Assembly: GCA_905236685.1 (NCBI GenBank)
Contig: CAJOPD010000089.1
Span: 1-11,172 of the forward strand
Source of the DNA: an uncultured Clostridia bacterium
GTDB taxonomy: Bacteria; Bacillota; Clostridia; UBA1381
DNA: 11,172 nt
Direction: 5' to 3'
The notes under the pieces are model-generated. The model did no database searches. It had not been told where the DNA came from and saw nothing but the letters and a program-made list of their open reading frames with translations. Shown in pieces: positions 1 to 6,908 of the stretch; the first letter of the stretch is position 1, and each line of letters opens with the position of its first letter. The translations under genes and the position numbers were made by a program.

Positions 1-995
1 GCCTGACCTCTGCCTATGCCCTTGGTTTCGCGGGTTATACAGATTGAGCCGCCGCCGATACCTACTTTTATAAAGTCAGCGCCGCAATCCGCCAAAAATT
101 CAAAACCCTCCGCATCTACAACATTTCCCGCGCCGACTTTTACGCTGTCGCCGTAGGTTTCGCGTATCCAGGAAAGCGTCATTTTCTGCCATTCGGAAAA
201 GCCCTCGGAGGAGTCGATACAAAGCACATCTGCGCCTGCCTCCAAAAGCGCCGGGACACGCTCCTTATAATCTCTTGTGTTTATACCTGCGCCGACTACA
301 TAGCGCTTATGCTCGTCCAAAAGCTCGTTGGGATTTTGCTTATGAGAATCATAGTCCTTACGGAAAACCATATAGCAAAGTCTGCCGTCTTCATCAACTA
401 TCGGCAGGGAATTTAGCTTATGGTCCCAGATTATGTCGTTTGCTTCCTTTAATGTTGTTCCCTCTTTTGCCCATATGAGCTTATCAAAAGGCGTCATAAA
501 GGTTTTTACTTTTATATCCTTTTCCATTCTGCTTACGCGGTAATCACGGCTCGTGACAATACCCAAAAGCTTGCCGTCCGATTGTCCGTTTTCGGTCACC
601 GCAATAGTTGAATGTCCTGTTTTGTTCGTGAGATTTATTACATCTTCCAATGTATCATCGGGTTTTATGTTGGAATCGCTTTTTACAAAACCCGCCTTAT
701 ATGTTTTTGCACGCTTTACCATAGCCGCTTCATCTTCTATCGACTGCGAGCCGTAAATAAACGCCACTCCGCCCTGCGTTGCAAGCGCTACTGCAAGAGT
801 ATCGTTTGAAACTGCCTGCATAATTGCCGATACAAGCGGAATATTCATAGTGATTTTAGGTTCTTCACCCTTTTTAAATTTAACAAGCGGCGTTTTTAAG
901 CTTACCGCCTGCGGAATACATTCCCTGCCTGAATAACCCGGGATAAGTAGGTATTCGTTAAAGGTATGTGCAGGTTCATTTATAAAAGTAGCCAT
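1..995 (-). CDS. guaB: Inosine-5'-monophosphate dehydrogenase, C-terminus cut by window edge
   Basis: IMP dehydrogenase oxidises IMP to XMP with NAD+, the committed step to GMP, in the cytoplasm. I translated this reading frame by hand: 331 complete codons are present and the rest lies left of position 1. Seen: an N-terminal barrel start (NEPAHTFNEYLLIPGYS at about residues 6-22), an inserted CBS-domain pair (about 105-222, including GIVTSRDYR at 145-153), an IMP/NAD-site Asp in CIDSSEG (about 259-265), and the catalytic-Cys loop GGGSICITRETKG, with the nucleophile at about Cys319. A full protein should be near 500 residues, so roughly a third is missing. The ATG at 993-995 is preceded by a strong GGAGG. 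It is the last gene visible in the minus-strand pgi/thrC run, 81 bp after thrC and behind a hairpin. The NEYLLIPGYS-type N-terminus matches the clostridial IMPDH subtype. Confidence 0.96.
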   Translation of the reverse strand, partial: MATFINEPAHTFNEYLLIPGYSGRECIPQAVSLKTPLVKFKKGEEPKITMNIPLVSAIMQAVSNDTLAVALATQGGVAFIYGSQSIEDEAAMVKRAKTYKAGFVKSDSNIKPDDTLEDVINLTNKTGHSTIAVTENGQSDGKLLGIVTSRDYRVSRMEKDIKVKTFMTPFDKLIWAKEGTTLKEANDIIWDHKLNSLPIVDEDGRLCYMVFRKDYDSHKQNPNELLDEHKRYVVGAGINTRDYKERVPALLEAGADVLCIDSSEGFSEWQKMTLSWIRETYGDSVKVGAGNVVDAEGFEFLADCGADFIKVGIGGGSICITRETKGIGRGQ

Positions 996-1020
996 TGTTT
1001 TTCCTCCGTTAGTACTTTTT

Positions 1021-1071
1021 ATACAAAATATCGGCTTTGCACTATTTTCACAGCGCAAGACCGATACTGTG
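1021..1071 (-). terminator. Hairpin with U-rich tail between thrC and guaB (terminator or attenuator)
   Basis: On the minus strand, arm 1055-1066 pairs with 1029-1040 over 12 positions, with one G-U wobble and one A-C mismatch. The loop is 14 nt. The stem is followed at once by UUUUGU. This fits a leaky intrinsic terminator ending thrC transcription. A second, shorter pairing (1067-1071 with 1049-1053, CACAG/CTGTG) places the first arm in its loop, so the two folds exclude each other, as in attenuators. I see no convincing promoter between this hairpin and the guaB ribosome binding site, which argues for partial read-through. Confidence 0.5.
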
Positions 1072-1076
1072 TTTAA

Positions 1077-2579
1077 TTATCCTATTTGCAGAAAATCATT
1101 CACGACCTGGACCATATTGTCCTTTTCGCAAACTGTATCAAAAATTTTGGTTTTATTTTTAAGTTCTGCAAGCGATTTCGGAATGTCCATTCCGCTGATT
1201 TCGCTAAGCTCTGAAAGAAGCGTAAATTCGTCCTTTCCCGCAACAAATGCACAGCCTTTCAGTGCGATCAAAACGCTTTGATTGAACTTGAACGGGCTTG
1301 CCGTTGACGCAATTACCGTCTTTTGCGTGTCATTTGTTTCCTTCAAATATTTATTGTATACCGACAGGGCTACCGCCGAATGTGTATCGGGAACATAGCC
1401 ATATTCCGAAAAGCAGCTGCCTATTTCCTCCAAAGTTTCGTCATCATCAGCAAAATCGGCATAGAAAAGCTCCGAAATTTTATTTTTAATATCTTCGGTT
1501 ACGGTATACTTGCCCTTTTCAGAAAGCTCCTTCATAAACCCTGAAACCAAGTTCTCGTCCTTCCCGGACAGGTCATACAAAAGTCTTTCCAGATTACTTG
1601 AAATCAATATGTCCATTGACGGTGAAATTGTGGTATGAAAATCGCGGTTTCTGTCATAAACTCCCGTTTTTATAAAATCTGTCAGAATATTATTTCTGTT
1701 TGAGGCACATATAAACTTGTTTACGGGAAGTCCCATTTTATATGCATAGTATGCCGCCAAAATATTACCGAAATTACCTGTCGGGACAACTATATTTATC
1801 TTTTCGCCGAGGGTGATTTCTCCCGCTTCAAGCATATCGCTGTATGCGGAAAAATAATATACAATCTGCGGTGCAAGTCTGCCCCAGTTGATTGAATTTG
1901 CACTCGAAAGCTTGAAATTATTACCCGCCAAAAGATTTTTGTAACCCTCGTCGGTAAAAATCTTTTTAACGCCGTTTTGCGCATCGTCAAAATTACCGCT
2001 GACTGCCGAAACGCACACATTATCACCCGTTTGCGTAATCATTTGCAGCTTTTGTATTTCCGAAACGCTGTCATCAGGATAGAATACAACTATCCGCGTG
2101 CCTTCAACATCTTTAAAGCCTTCAAGCGCCGCCTTTCCCGTGTCGCCAGATGTGGCAACCAAAATGACAACCTCGCCTGTTTCCTTCGTTTTTTTCATAG
2201 AAGTTGTAAGGAAATGAGGAAGTATTTGGAGCGCCATATCCTTAAATGCGCAGGTCGGTCCGTGCCAAAGCTCCAAAATGTATTCTGTATCATTCAATTT
2301 ATATACAGGCGCAATATTTTCCGTTTCAAATTTTTCCTTTGTATATGCTTTTTCTATACAGGTTTTAAGCTCCTCCGGCGTAAAGTCGGTCAAAAATTTT
2401 GAGAGAATTTCAAAAGCTCTTTCCTGATAGGACATATCGGCAAATTTTTGAAGCTCTGAAAGAGAAATGCTTGGAAATGACTTTGGCACAAAAAGTCCGC
2501 CGTCCTCCGACAAGCCTTTTTTTATCGCTTCTGCCGATGAAATGGAAATACCGCTGTTGCGTGTACTGTTATACTGCAT
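1077..2579 (-). CDS. thrC: Threonine synthase (500 aa)
   Basis: PLP-dependent enzyme that converts O-phospho-L-homoserine to L-threonine, the last step of threonine synthesis, in the cytoplasm. Seen: the N-terminal cap domain (SEDGGLFVP, about 24-32), the PLP-lysine motif WHGPTCAFKDMALQ with Lys113 as the Schiff-base lysine, the SGDTGKAALEG phosphate/substrate loop followed by FYPDDSVSEIQKLQM, and the PTGNFGN loop that holds the PLP phosphate. The length fits the long threonine synthase subtype of clostridia and proteobacteria. The start is ATG with GAGGT about 7 bp upstream. It begins 15 bp after the stop of the small P-loop gene, so it is co-transcribed with it and with pgi. No other threonine-pathway gene is in view. 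No truncation or frameshift is seen. Confidence 0.97.
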   Translation of the reverse strand: MQYNSTRNSGISISSAEAIKKGLSEDGGLFVPKSFPSISLSELQKFADMSYQERAFEILSKFLTDFTPEELKTCIEKAYTKEKFETENIAPVYKLNDTEYILELWHGPTCAFKDMALQILPHFLTTSMKKTKETGEVVILVATSGDTGKAALEGFKDVEGTRIVVFYPDDSVSEIQKLQMITQTGDNVCVSAVSGNFDDAQNGVKKIFTDEGYKNLLAGNNFKLSSANSINWGRLAPQIVYYFSAYSDMLEAGEITLGEKINIVVPTGNFGNILAAYYAYKMGLPVNKFICASNRNNILTDFIKTGVYDRNRDFHTTISPSMDILISSNLERLLYDLSGKDENLVSGFMKELSEKGKYTVTEDIKNKISELFYADFADDDETLEEIGSCFSEYGYVPDTHSAVALSVYNKYLKETNDTQKTVIASTASPFKFNQSVLIALKGCAFVAGKDEFTLLSELSEISGMDIPKSLAELKNKTKIFDTVCEKDNMVQVVNDFLQIG

Positions 2580-2594
2580 TTTTAAACCTCAAAA

Positions 2595-3008
2595 CTATTT
2601 AACATACTTTTTGATATATTCGGGCGCGGAATCTGCGTCTATCGATACGGAAAGCTCAAAATCTATATCGAATTTCTTGCCAAGCCCTTCCAGCTTTGTC
2701 AAAAATGCCTCAAAGCCTTCAAGCGAGCCCTTAACGATCTTCAAAGTTCCGTCAACAAAAATATTTGTTATATCAAAGTTTCCGCTGATTATACCGCATA
2801 TAAATCCGATGAATTCGTCCCAAGAATCTATGTCGAATTCCGAAGTGTCGGTCATACGCACCTTAGATGTGATATCATACATATTCTGTGAAATATTGTT
2901 ACTGATAAAAACAACATTTCCCGCTGCGCTCTTTGCCGCATCATTTACATTTGCGAGCAAAACCTTTGTTTTTCCTGTTCCCTTTTTTCCGATTAGAAGT
3001 TGTAGCAT
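2595..3008 (-). CDS. Small P-loop NTPase-like protein of unknown function (137 aa)
   Basis: A short protein starting straight into a Walker A motif, GKKGTGKT at residues 7-14 after a hydrophobic beta strand (MLQLLI). A second strand (VVFISNN, 32-38) follows, and IFVDGT at 83-88 looks like a Walker B strand with Asp86. The tail is rich in acidic and lysine residues. There is no signal peptide or membrane segment. The length is well below that of a normal AAA or ABC ATPase, so it is a minimal P-loop domain. From memory, similar small 'ATP-binding' ORFs occur in clostridial genomes without an assigned role; I cannot confirm this here. The start has AAGGAGG 8-9 bp upstream. It sits 31 bp after pgi and 15 bp before thrC in the same transcript, but nothing in it points to either pathway. 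The existence of the gene is certain; its function is unknown. Confidence 0.85.
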   Translation of the reverse strand: MLQLLIGKKGTGKTKVLLANVNDAAKSAAGNVVFISNNISQNMYDITSKVRMTDTSEFDIDSWDEFIGFICGIISGNFDITNIFVDGTLKIVKGSLEGFEAFLTKLEGLGKKFDIDFELSVSIDADSAPEYIKKYVK

Positions 3009-3039
3009 AATTAACTTCCTCCTTTATATTAAAATATTT

Positions 3040-4380
3040 TTATAATCTTTTTAAAAGCTCCGCCTGCTTATCTTCATACCCCGGTTTTCCCAAGAGTGCA
3101 AACATATTCTTCTTATACGCCTCAACGCCCGGCTGATTAAACGGATTTACGCAGAGCAAATATCCCGATATTCCGCACGCCTTTTCAAAAAAGTACACAA
3201 GTGCGCCGAAATTATATGCGTTGATTTCCGAAACAGTAACCGAGAGGTTCGGAACACCGCCATCAACATGGGCGATTGCAACTGCCTGTGAAGCTCTTTT
3301 ATTTACATAATTAACAGTTTTTCCTGCAAGGAAATTCAGTCCGTCGACATTCCCCGTGTCCTCGCCGATTGTAATGTCCTCCACAGGCTCATCAACCAAA
3401 ACTGCGGTTTCAAAAAGTAATCTCTGCCCTTCCTGAATATACTGTCCCATAGAATGAAGGTCTGTCGAAAAATCAGCTGCCGCAGGGAAAATTCCTTTAT
3501 TATCCTTACCCTCCGACTCGCCGAAAAGCTGTTTCCACCACTCTGCAAAATAGTGGAGCGACGGCTCATAGTTAACCATCATTTCGATATTTTTACCCTT
3601 TTCGAGCAAAATATTTCTTATTACCGCATACATATAGCAGTCATTTTCGGCGGGATTTGGATTATTATAAGCCGCCATCGCAGCTTTTGCGCCGTCCATC
3701 ACGGCATCGACATCTATCCCTGCCGCCGCCATCGGCAAAAGTCCGACAGCAGTTAAAACGCTGTATCTTCCGCCTATATCATCGCTTATTACAAAGCTTT
3801 CATAGCCTTCTTTGTCCGCAAGATTTTTCAGCGCTCCGCGTTCTTTATCGGTTGTTGCGTAAATTCTTTTTCTTGCATCTTCTTTTCCGTATTTTTTCTC
3901 CAAAAGCTCACGGAAAAGCCTGAACGCTATCGCAGGCTCGGTAGTAGTTCCCGATTTTGAAATTACATTTACCGAAAAATCTTTATTTTCAACATACTTT
4001 AAAAGACTGCTGAGGTAAGATGAACTTATGCTGTTTCCCGCATACACAATCCGGGTGGATTTTTCGCCGCCCTCCTGCGTGTTAAACGGGCTTGTGAGCA
4101 TCTCTATTGCGGCTCTTGCTCCGAGATATGAGCCGCCTATTCCGATAACCACAAGCACTTCGCTGTCATCTCTGATTTTCTTCGCAGCCTTTTTAATTCT
4201 TTCAAATTCTTCTTTATCGTAATTTTCGGGAAGGTTTACCCAGCCCAAAAAATCGTTTCCTTCTCCCGTTTTGTTCATAAGCATATCGTGCGCAGCTTTG
4301 ACCTTATCGTAAAAGCCCTTAATTTCCTGCTCACTAACAAAATTCAATGCGTTTGCATAACTGAATTTCAAATTTTCCAA
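3040..4380 (-). CDS. pgi: Glucose-6-phosphate isomerase (446 aa, TTG start)
   Basis: Interconverts glucose-6-phosphate and fructose-6-phosphate in glycolysis and gluconeogenesis, in the cytoplasm. Seen: two SIS-type sugar-phosphate domains with GIGGSYLGARA (80-90) and the phosphate-binding SKSGTTTEPA (141-150), then GGRYSVLTAVGL (203-214). The catalytic region follows with GESEGKDNKG (Glu in 288-290), DLHSMGQYIQEG containing His309, and the C-terminal NPFNQPGVEAYKK with the active-site Lys at about 423. At 446 residues it is the short bacterial form (about 450 aa in Bacillus and Clostridium), not the 550-residue form. The start codon is TTG (4378-4380), fixed by GGAGG 8-9 bp upstream and by agreement of the N-terminus with the family. 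It is the first gene of the minus-strand run pgi, P-loop, thrC, guaB. Confidence 0.97.
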   Translation of the reverse strand: MENLKFSYANALNFVSEQEIKGFYDKVKAAHDMLMNKTGEGNDFLGWVNLPENYDKEEFERIKKAAKKIRDDSEVLVVIGIGGSYLGARAAIEMLTSPFNTQEGGEKSTRIVYAGNSISSSYLSSLLKYVENKDFSVNVISKSGTTTEPAIAFRLFRELLEKKYGKEDARKRIYATTDKERGALKNLADKEGYESFVISDDIGGRYSVLTAVGLLPMAAAGIDVDAVMDGAKAAMAAYNNPNPAENDCYMYAVIRNILLEKGKNIEMMVNYEPSLHYFAEWWKQLFGESEGKDNKGIFPAAADFSTDLHSMGQYIQEGQRLLFETAVLVDEPVEDITIGEDTGNVDGLNFLAGKTVNYVNKRASQAVAIAHVDGGVPNLSVTVSEINAYNFGALVYFFEKACGISGYLLCVNPFNQPGVEAYKKNMFALLGKPGYEDKQAELLKRL

Positions 4381-4422
4381 CTTGTATTACCTCCAAAATC
4401 CAAGAAAATCCTTACTACTGTT

Positions 4423-4451
4423 ATTTTAATACAATTCGGGGTATAAATCAA
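4423..4451 (-). promoter_or_regulatory. Sigma-A-type promoter for the pgi run
   Basis: On the minus strand, TTGATT (4446-4451) lies 17 bp from TAAAAT (4423-4428), about 45 bp ahead of the pgi start. An A/T-rich tract with A runs (about 4452-4490) lies upstream of the -35 box and could act as an UP element. It is back to back with the smpB promoter. Confidence 0.65.
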
Positions 4452-4503
4452 GGTTTTTTTATATTTTTTTGCCAAATATATTTTATTTTCTCAATAATTG
4501 TTA

Positions 4504-4509
4504 TATAAT
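4504..4509 (+). promoter_or_regulatory. smpB: -10 box of the smpB promoter
   Basis: A perfect TATAAT lies 30 bp ahead of the chosen smpB start. The matching -35 region (about 4481-4487, T-rich) is weak, so recognition may rest on the -10 box and the surrounding A/T-rich DNA. The in-frame upstream TTG at 4498 lies before this box and so cannot be translated from this promoter. Confidence 0.5.
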
Positions 4510-4539
4510 AGCTTTGCCGTTATTAAGGAGGTGTGTGTT

Positions 4540-4998
4540 TTGGAGCAGATTAAAATACTCTCAAAAAACAAAAAAGCAAGTCTTAATTACTTTATTTTGC
4601 GAAAAATCGAGTGCGGAATAGAACTTTTCGGCACCGAGGTTAAATCGGTGCGCTTGGGAAAGGTCAACATTTCCGAGGCTTATGCTTCAATAGACGGCGG
4701 AGAGGTCTTTATAAAGGCGATGAACATATCTCCGTACGAGCAGGGCAATATTTTTAACCGCGACCCGTTAAGACCAAAACGCCTCCTTTTACACAAAAGC
4801 GAAATACGGACTCTAATCGGCGAAACAACCCAGGACGGCTGCACTCTTGTTCCCCTATCGGTTTATTTAAAGGGCTCGCTCATAAAGGTAGAGCTTGCCG
4901 TATGTAAAGGAAAAAAGCTGTATGATAAACGGAACGATTTAAAGGAAAAATCGGCTAAACGGGATATTGAAAGAGCTTTACGCGAAAAAAACAAATAG
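4540..4998 (+). CDS. smpB: SsrA-binding protein SmpB (152 aa, TTG start)
   Basis: Binds tmRNA and brings it to stalled ribosomes for trans-translation. Seen: the SmpB OB-fold with GIELFGTEVKSVRLGKVNI early in the protein, then the conserved SPYEQGN and DPLRPKRLLLHK, and a basic C-terminal tail (GKKLYDKRNDLKEK onward) that enters the ribosomal A site. An open frame reaches back to 4498, but the TTG at 4540 is chosen: AAGGAGG lies 8 bp before it, the start MEQIKILSKNKKA fits the family, and 152 residues is the usual length. smpB often follows rnr, but here it stands alone between divergent pgi and a strong terminator. The tmRNA gene ssrA is not in the window. Confidence 0.97.
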   Translation: MEQIKILSKNKKASLNYFILRKIECGIELFGTEVKSVRLGKVNISEAYASIDGGEVFIKAMNISPYEQGNIFNRDPLRPKRLLLHKSEIRTLIGETTQDGCTLVPLSVYLKGSLIKVELAVCKGKKLYDKRNDLKEKSAKRDIERALREKNK

Positions 4999-4999
4999 A

Positions 5000-5037
5000 C
5001 TAAAAAAATCTGCCTTAAAAAAGGCAGATTTTTTTAG
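5000..5037. terminator. Bidirectional intrinsic terminator, perfect 17-bp stem
   Basis: Arms 5000-5016 and 5021-5037 are perfectly complementary around an AAAA loop. The core is TCTGCCTT/AAGGCAGA, with seven A on one side and seven T on the other, so each strand ends in a U run. It starts just after the smpB stop and contains the stop codon of the opposing DUF378 gene (5034-5036). Confidence 0.93.
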
Positions 5038-5243
5038 TTATGCTGTGGTATTTTGTCTTTAAATAACATTCCTATCGCCCATAATCCTGCAAGCGCAACA
5101 ATGGTAAATATTATTCGTGATGCAACGGCACCCTGACCTCCGAAAATTGCCGAAACAATGTCAAACTTAAAAAGTCCGATACTGCCCCAGTTGATTGCAC
5201 CTATTATAATCAGAGTAAGTGCTATATTGTCCATCGTATTCAA
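5034..5243 (-). CDS. DUF378 (YuzA-like) small membrane protein (69 aa)
   Basis: Two predicted transmembrane helices (about residues 6-27 and 42-61) separated by a short glycine-rich turn. The family pattern is clear: IALTLIIIGAINWGSIGLFKFDIV, then FGGQ, then a second helix with IVALAGLW. This is the DUF378/COG2155 family of short inner-membrane proteins, whose function is unknown. The likely start is TTG (5241-5243) with GGAG 8 bp upstream; an ATG three codons later (5232-5234) is an alternative but spaced too far from the ribosome binding site. Its stop codon lies inside the bidirectional terminator shared with smpB. No strong promoter is visible in the 84 bp before it. It is divergent from the DUF4830-like gene. 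Confidence 0.88.
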   Translation of the reverse strand: MNTMDNIALTLIIIGAINWGSIGLFKFDIVSAIFGGQGAVASRIIFTIVALAGLWAIGMLFKDKIPQHN

Positions 5244-5297
5244 AATATCATCTCCTTTTAATTTTATATAAATATTATGCCCGCTTTTTTCATAATA

Positions 5298-5303
5298 TAT
5301 AAT
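5298..5303 (+). promoter_or_regulatory. Candidate -10 box for the DUF4830-like gene
   Basis: A perfect TATAAT lies 25 bp before the ATG at 5328, with AAGGAG between them at 5315-5320. The -35 region about 17 bp upstream is poor (TTATGC), so this is a candidate only. Confidence 0.35.
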
Positions 5304-5327
5304 ACAAAATTTTCAAGGAGATGAAAT

Positions 5328-5744
5328 ATGAAAAGAATGTTCCCGATTTTTATAGCCGTTATAGTTGCAATAACGCTTGTATTTTTGTTCTTTTCAAGCG
5401 ATATGGATATTTTAAACAGGCATTTTTTATCTACATTCGGGATAAAAACCGATTTAAAACCCGTATCGCAGGAGGAAATAATAATACCCTCTGAATTTGA
5501 CAGCGTATTTGAAAACTACAATTTAATCCAGCTTGAAGCAGGCTTTGATTTGAACGATTATAAAGGAAAAAAAGCCGTGCGTTATACCTATAAAATGTTA
5601 AATTTTCCAAATAATGAAAGAAAAAATATCTATGCTGATGTTATATGCGTCAAAAACAGGCAGATCGGCGGGGATATTTGCTGTACAGATATTGACGGCT
5701 TTATACTGCCTTTGAATTTTTTGGAAACAAGCAATTTTAATTAA
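5328..5744 (+). CDS. Membrane-anchored protein, DUF4830-like (138 aa)
   Basis: Residues 5-23 form a single hydrophobic segment after a short basic start (MKRMF), so the protein is probably anchored in the membrane with the rest outside. There is no lipobox cysteine. The body resembles my recollection of DUF4830: a helix with SEFDSVFENYNLIQLEAGFDL (about 55-75), DYKGKKAVRYTYKM (78-90) and the late QIGGDICCTDIDGF (112-125). No enzymatic motif is evident and the function is unknown. The start is ATG with AAGGAG 7 bp upstream. The stop codon TAA overlaps that of spoVAC on the other strand (TTAA at 5741-5744), so the two genes converge with no terminator between them. It is divergent from the DUF378 gene. 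The gene is sure, the family assignment fairly so. Confidence 0.78.
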   Translation: MKRMFPIFIAVIVAITLVFLFFSSDMDILNRHFLSTFGIKTDLKPVSQEEIIIPSEFDSVFENYNLIQLEAGFDLNDYKGKKAVRYTYKMLNFPNNERKNIYADVICVKNRQIGGDICCTDIDGFILPLNFLETSNFN

Positions 5745-6178
5745 ATTCCCGTTATAAAATACCAAATTCCTGCCAAAAAGGACGCGCCTATTCCGTAAAC
5801 AATAACAGGTCCCGCTATTGTGAAAAGCTTTGCACCGACGCCCAGCACAAACCCCTCCGTCCGAGCCTCAATGGACGGCGCGGCAACAGAATTTGCAAAT
5901 CCCGTTATGGGAACTATCGTTCCTGCGCCCGCATATTTGGCAAGCTTGGGATATATATTAAGTCCTGTGAGCAGCACGCCCAAAAAAATCAGCGTAACGG
6001 AAACAGCGCTCCCCGTCAGCTCTTTGCCAAGCCCAAACGGCTCATAAAGCGCAAATAAAAGCTGTCCGAAGGTGCATATGGCACCTCCGAATAGAAATGC
6101 CATAAAACAATCCTTCACTATTGCAGACACAGGCGATTTTCTGTCGGAAAATTCTTTATACTCTTTTTTGTCCATCAT
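5741..6178 (-). CDS. spoVAC: Stage V sporulation protein AC (145 aa)
   Basis: SpoVAC is a multi-pass protein of the spore inner membrane. With SpoVAD, SpoVAE and others it moves dipicolinic acid into the forespore and out at germination; B. subtilis SpoVAC is reported to behave as a mechanosensitive channel. Seen: a soluble start (KKEYKEFSDRKSP), then KDCFMAFLFGGAICTFGQ (about 22-39), a helix with LIFLGVLLTGLNIYPKLAKYAGAGTIVPITGFANSVAAPSIE, and EGFVLGVGAKLFTIAGPVIVYG near the C-terminus. About four membrane segments are expected. The length matches the family (about 150 aa), and the N-terminal part distinguishes it from shorter SpoVAE. The start ATG is preceded by AAAGG 6 bp upstream, 15 bp after sigE. 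No spoVAD or spoVAE follows; the next DNA holds an opposing gene. Confidence 0.95.
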   Translation of the reverse strand: MMDKKEYKEFSDRKSPVSAIVKDCFMAFLFGGAICTFGQLLFALYEPFGLGKELTGSAVSVTLIFLGVLLTGLNIYPKLAKYAGAGTIVPITGFANSVAAPSIEARTEGFVLGVGAKLFTIAGPVIVYGIGASFLAGIWYFITGI

Positions 6179-6193
6179 ACCATACCTTTCTTT

Positions 6194-6895
6194 TTAGTTC
6201 ATCTTTAATATTTCCTTTTTCAGCCTTTTTATTATTCTTTTTTCAAGGCGAGATATGTATGACTGCGAAATTCCCAAAATGTCGGCTACCTCCTTTTGCG
6301 TCAGCTCCTTATTGCCCATAAGCCCAAACCGCATACGCACTATTTCCTGCTCCCTCGGCGAGAGCATACGCATTGCAACTCTTAAAAGATTTACATCAAC
6401 TTCCTTTTCAATCCGCTGGTATGTTATGTCGCTGTCCGTACCCAATATATCGGAAAGCAGAAGCTCGTTTCCGTCCCAATCGATGTTAAGAGGCTCATCT
6501 ATCGAAATTTCAACCTTTGAGGTCTGATTTTTGCGTAAATACATCAATATTTCATTTTCGATGCACCGCGATGCGTAAGTCGCAAGCTTGATATTCTTTT
6601 GCGGATTAAAAGTGTTTATCGCTTTTATAAGCCCGATTGTGCCGATTGAAATCAAATCCTCGACATTTATGCCTGTGTTTTCAAATTTGCGCGCGATATA
6701 TACAACAAGCCTTAAATTGTGCTCGATTAGCTTTGATTTTGCCTCCTCTTTGTCTATATTCCGCAAAAATTCTTCTTCCTCCTCCTTACTAAGAGGCGGC
6801 GGAAGAATATCCTGTCCGCCTATGTAAAGGAGCAGGTTGTCGCCAAGGCAGATATTTACAATTTTTTCCTTTAAATCTTCCAAAAAGTCAAGCAT
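6194..6895 (-). CDS. sigE: RNA polymerase sporulation sigma factor sigma-E, made as a pro-protein (233 aa)
   Basis: Directs early mother-cell transcription during sporulation. Seen: a short N-terminal pro-region (about residues 1-20), then LLLYIGGQDILPPPLSKEEEE, the site region where SpoIIGA cuts in B. subtilis. Region 2 follows with EHNLRLVVYIARKFENTGINVEDLISIGTIGLIKA and LATYASRCIENEILMYLRK. The sigma-E signature IDEPLNIDWDGNELLLSDILGTD comes next, then region 4 with LSPREQEIVRMRFGL and the helix-turn-helix TQKEVADILGISQSYISRLEKRIIKRLKK. The length compares with 239 residues in B. subtilis. It starts 13 bp after spoIIGA behind an AAAGGGA site, so the protease and its substrate are co-expressed. 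The pro-region is shorter and more acidic than the basic one of Bacillus. sigG does not follow. Confidence 0.97.
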   Translation of the reverse strand: MLDFLEDLKEKIVNICLGDNLLLYIGGQDILPPPLSKEEEEEFLRNIDKEEAKSKLIEHNLRLVVYIARKFENTGINVEDLISIGTIGLIKAINTFNPQKNIKLATYASRCIENEILMYLRKNQTSKVEISIDEPLNIDWDGNELLLSDILGTDSDITYQRIEKEVDVNLLRVAMRMLSPREQEIVRMRFGLMGNKELTQKEVADILGISQSYISRLEKRIIKRLKKEILKMN

Positions 6896-6908
6896 TTTAT
6901 TTCCCTTT

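Noticed and set aside
996..1076. A purine riboswitch ahead of guaB
   Set aside because: The 81-nt leader is too short and lacks the three-way junction sequences of a purine aptamer; only the hairpins are visible.
1977..3045. Long plus-strand open frames of 141 and 192 codons
   Set aside because: They lie opposite thrC and the P-loop gene, lack ribosome binding sites, and have low-complexity Phe/Ile/Ser-rich translations typical of antisense shadows.
4498..4539. Upstream TTG start for smpB, adding 14 residues
   Set aside because: It precedes the -10 box, has no ribosome binding site, and adds residues foreign to the family.
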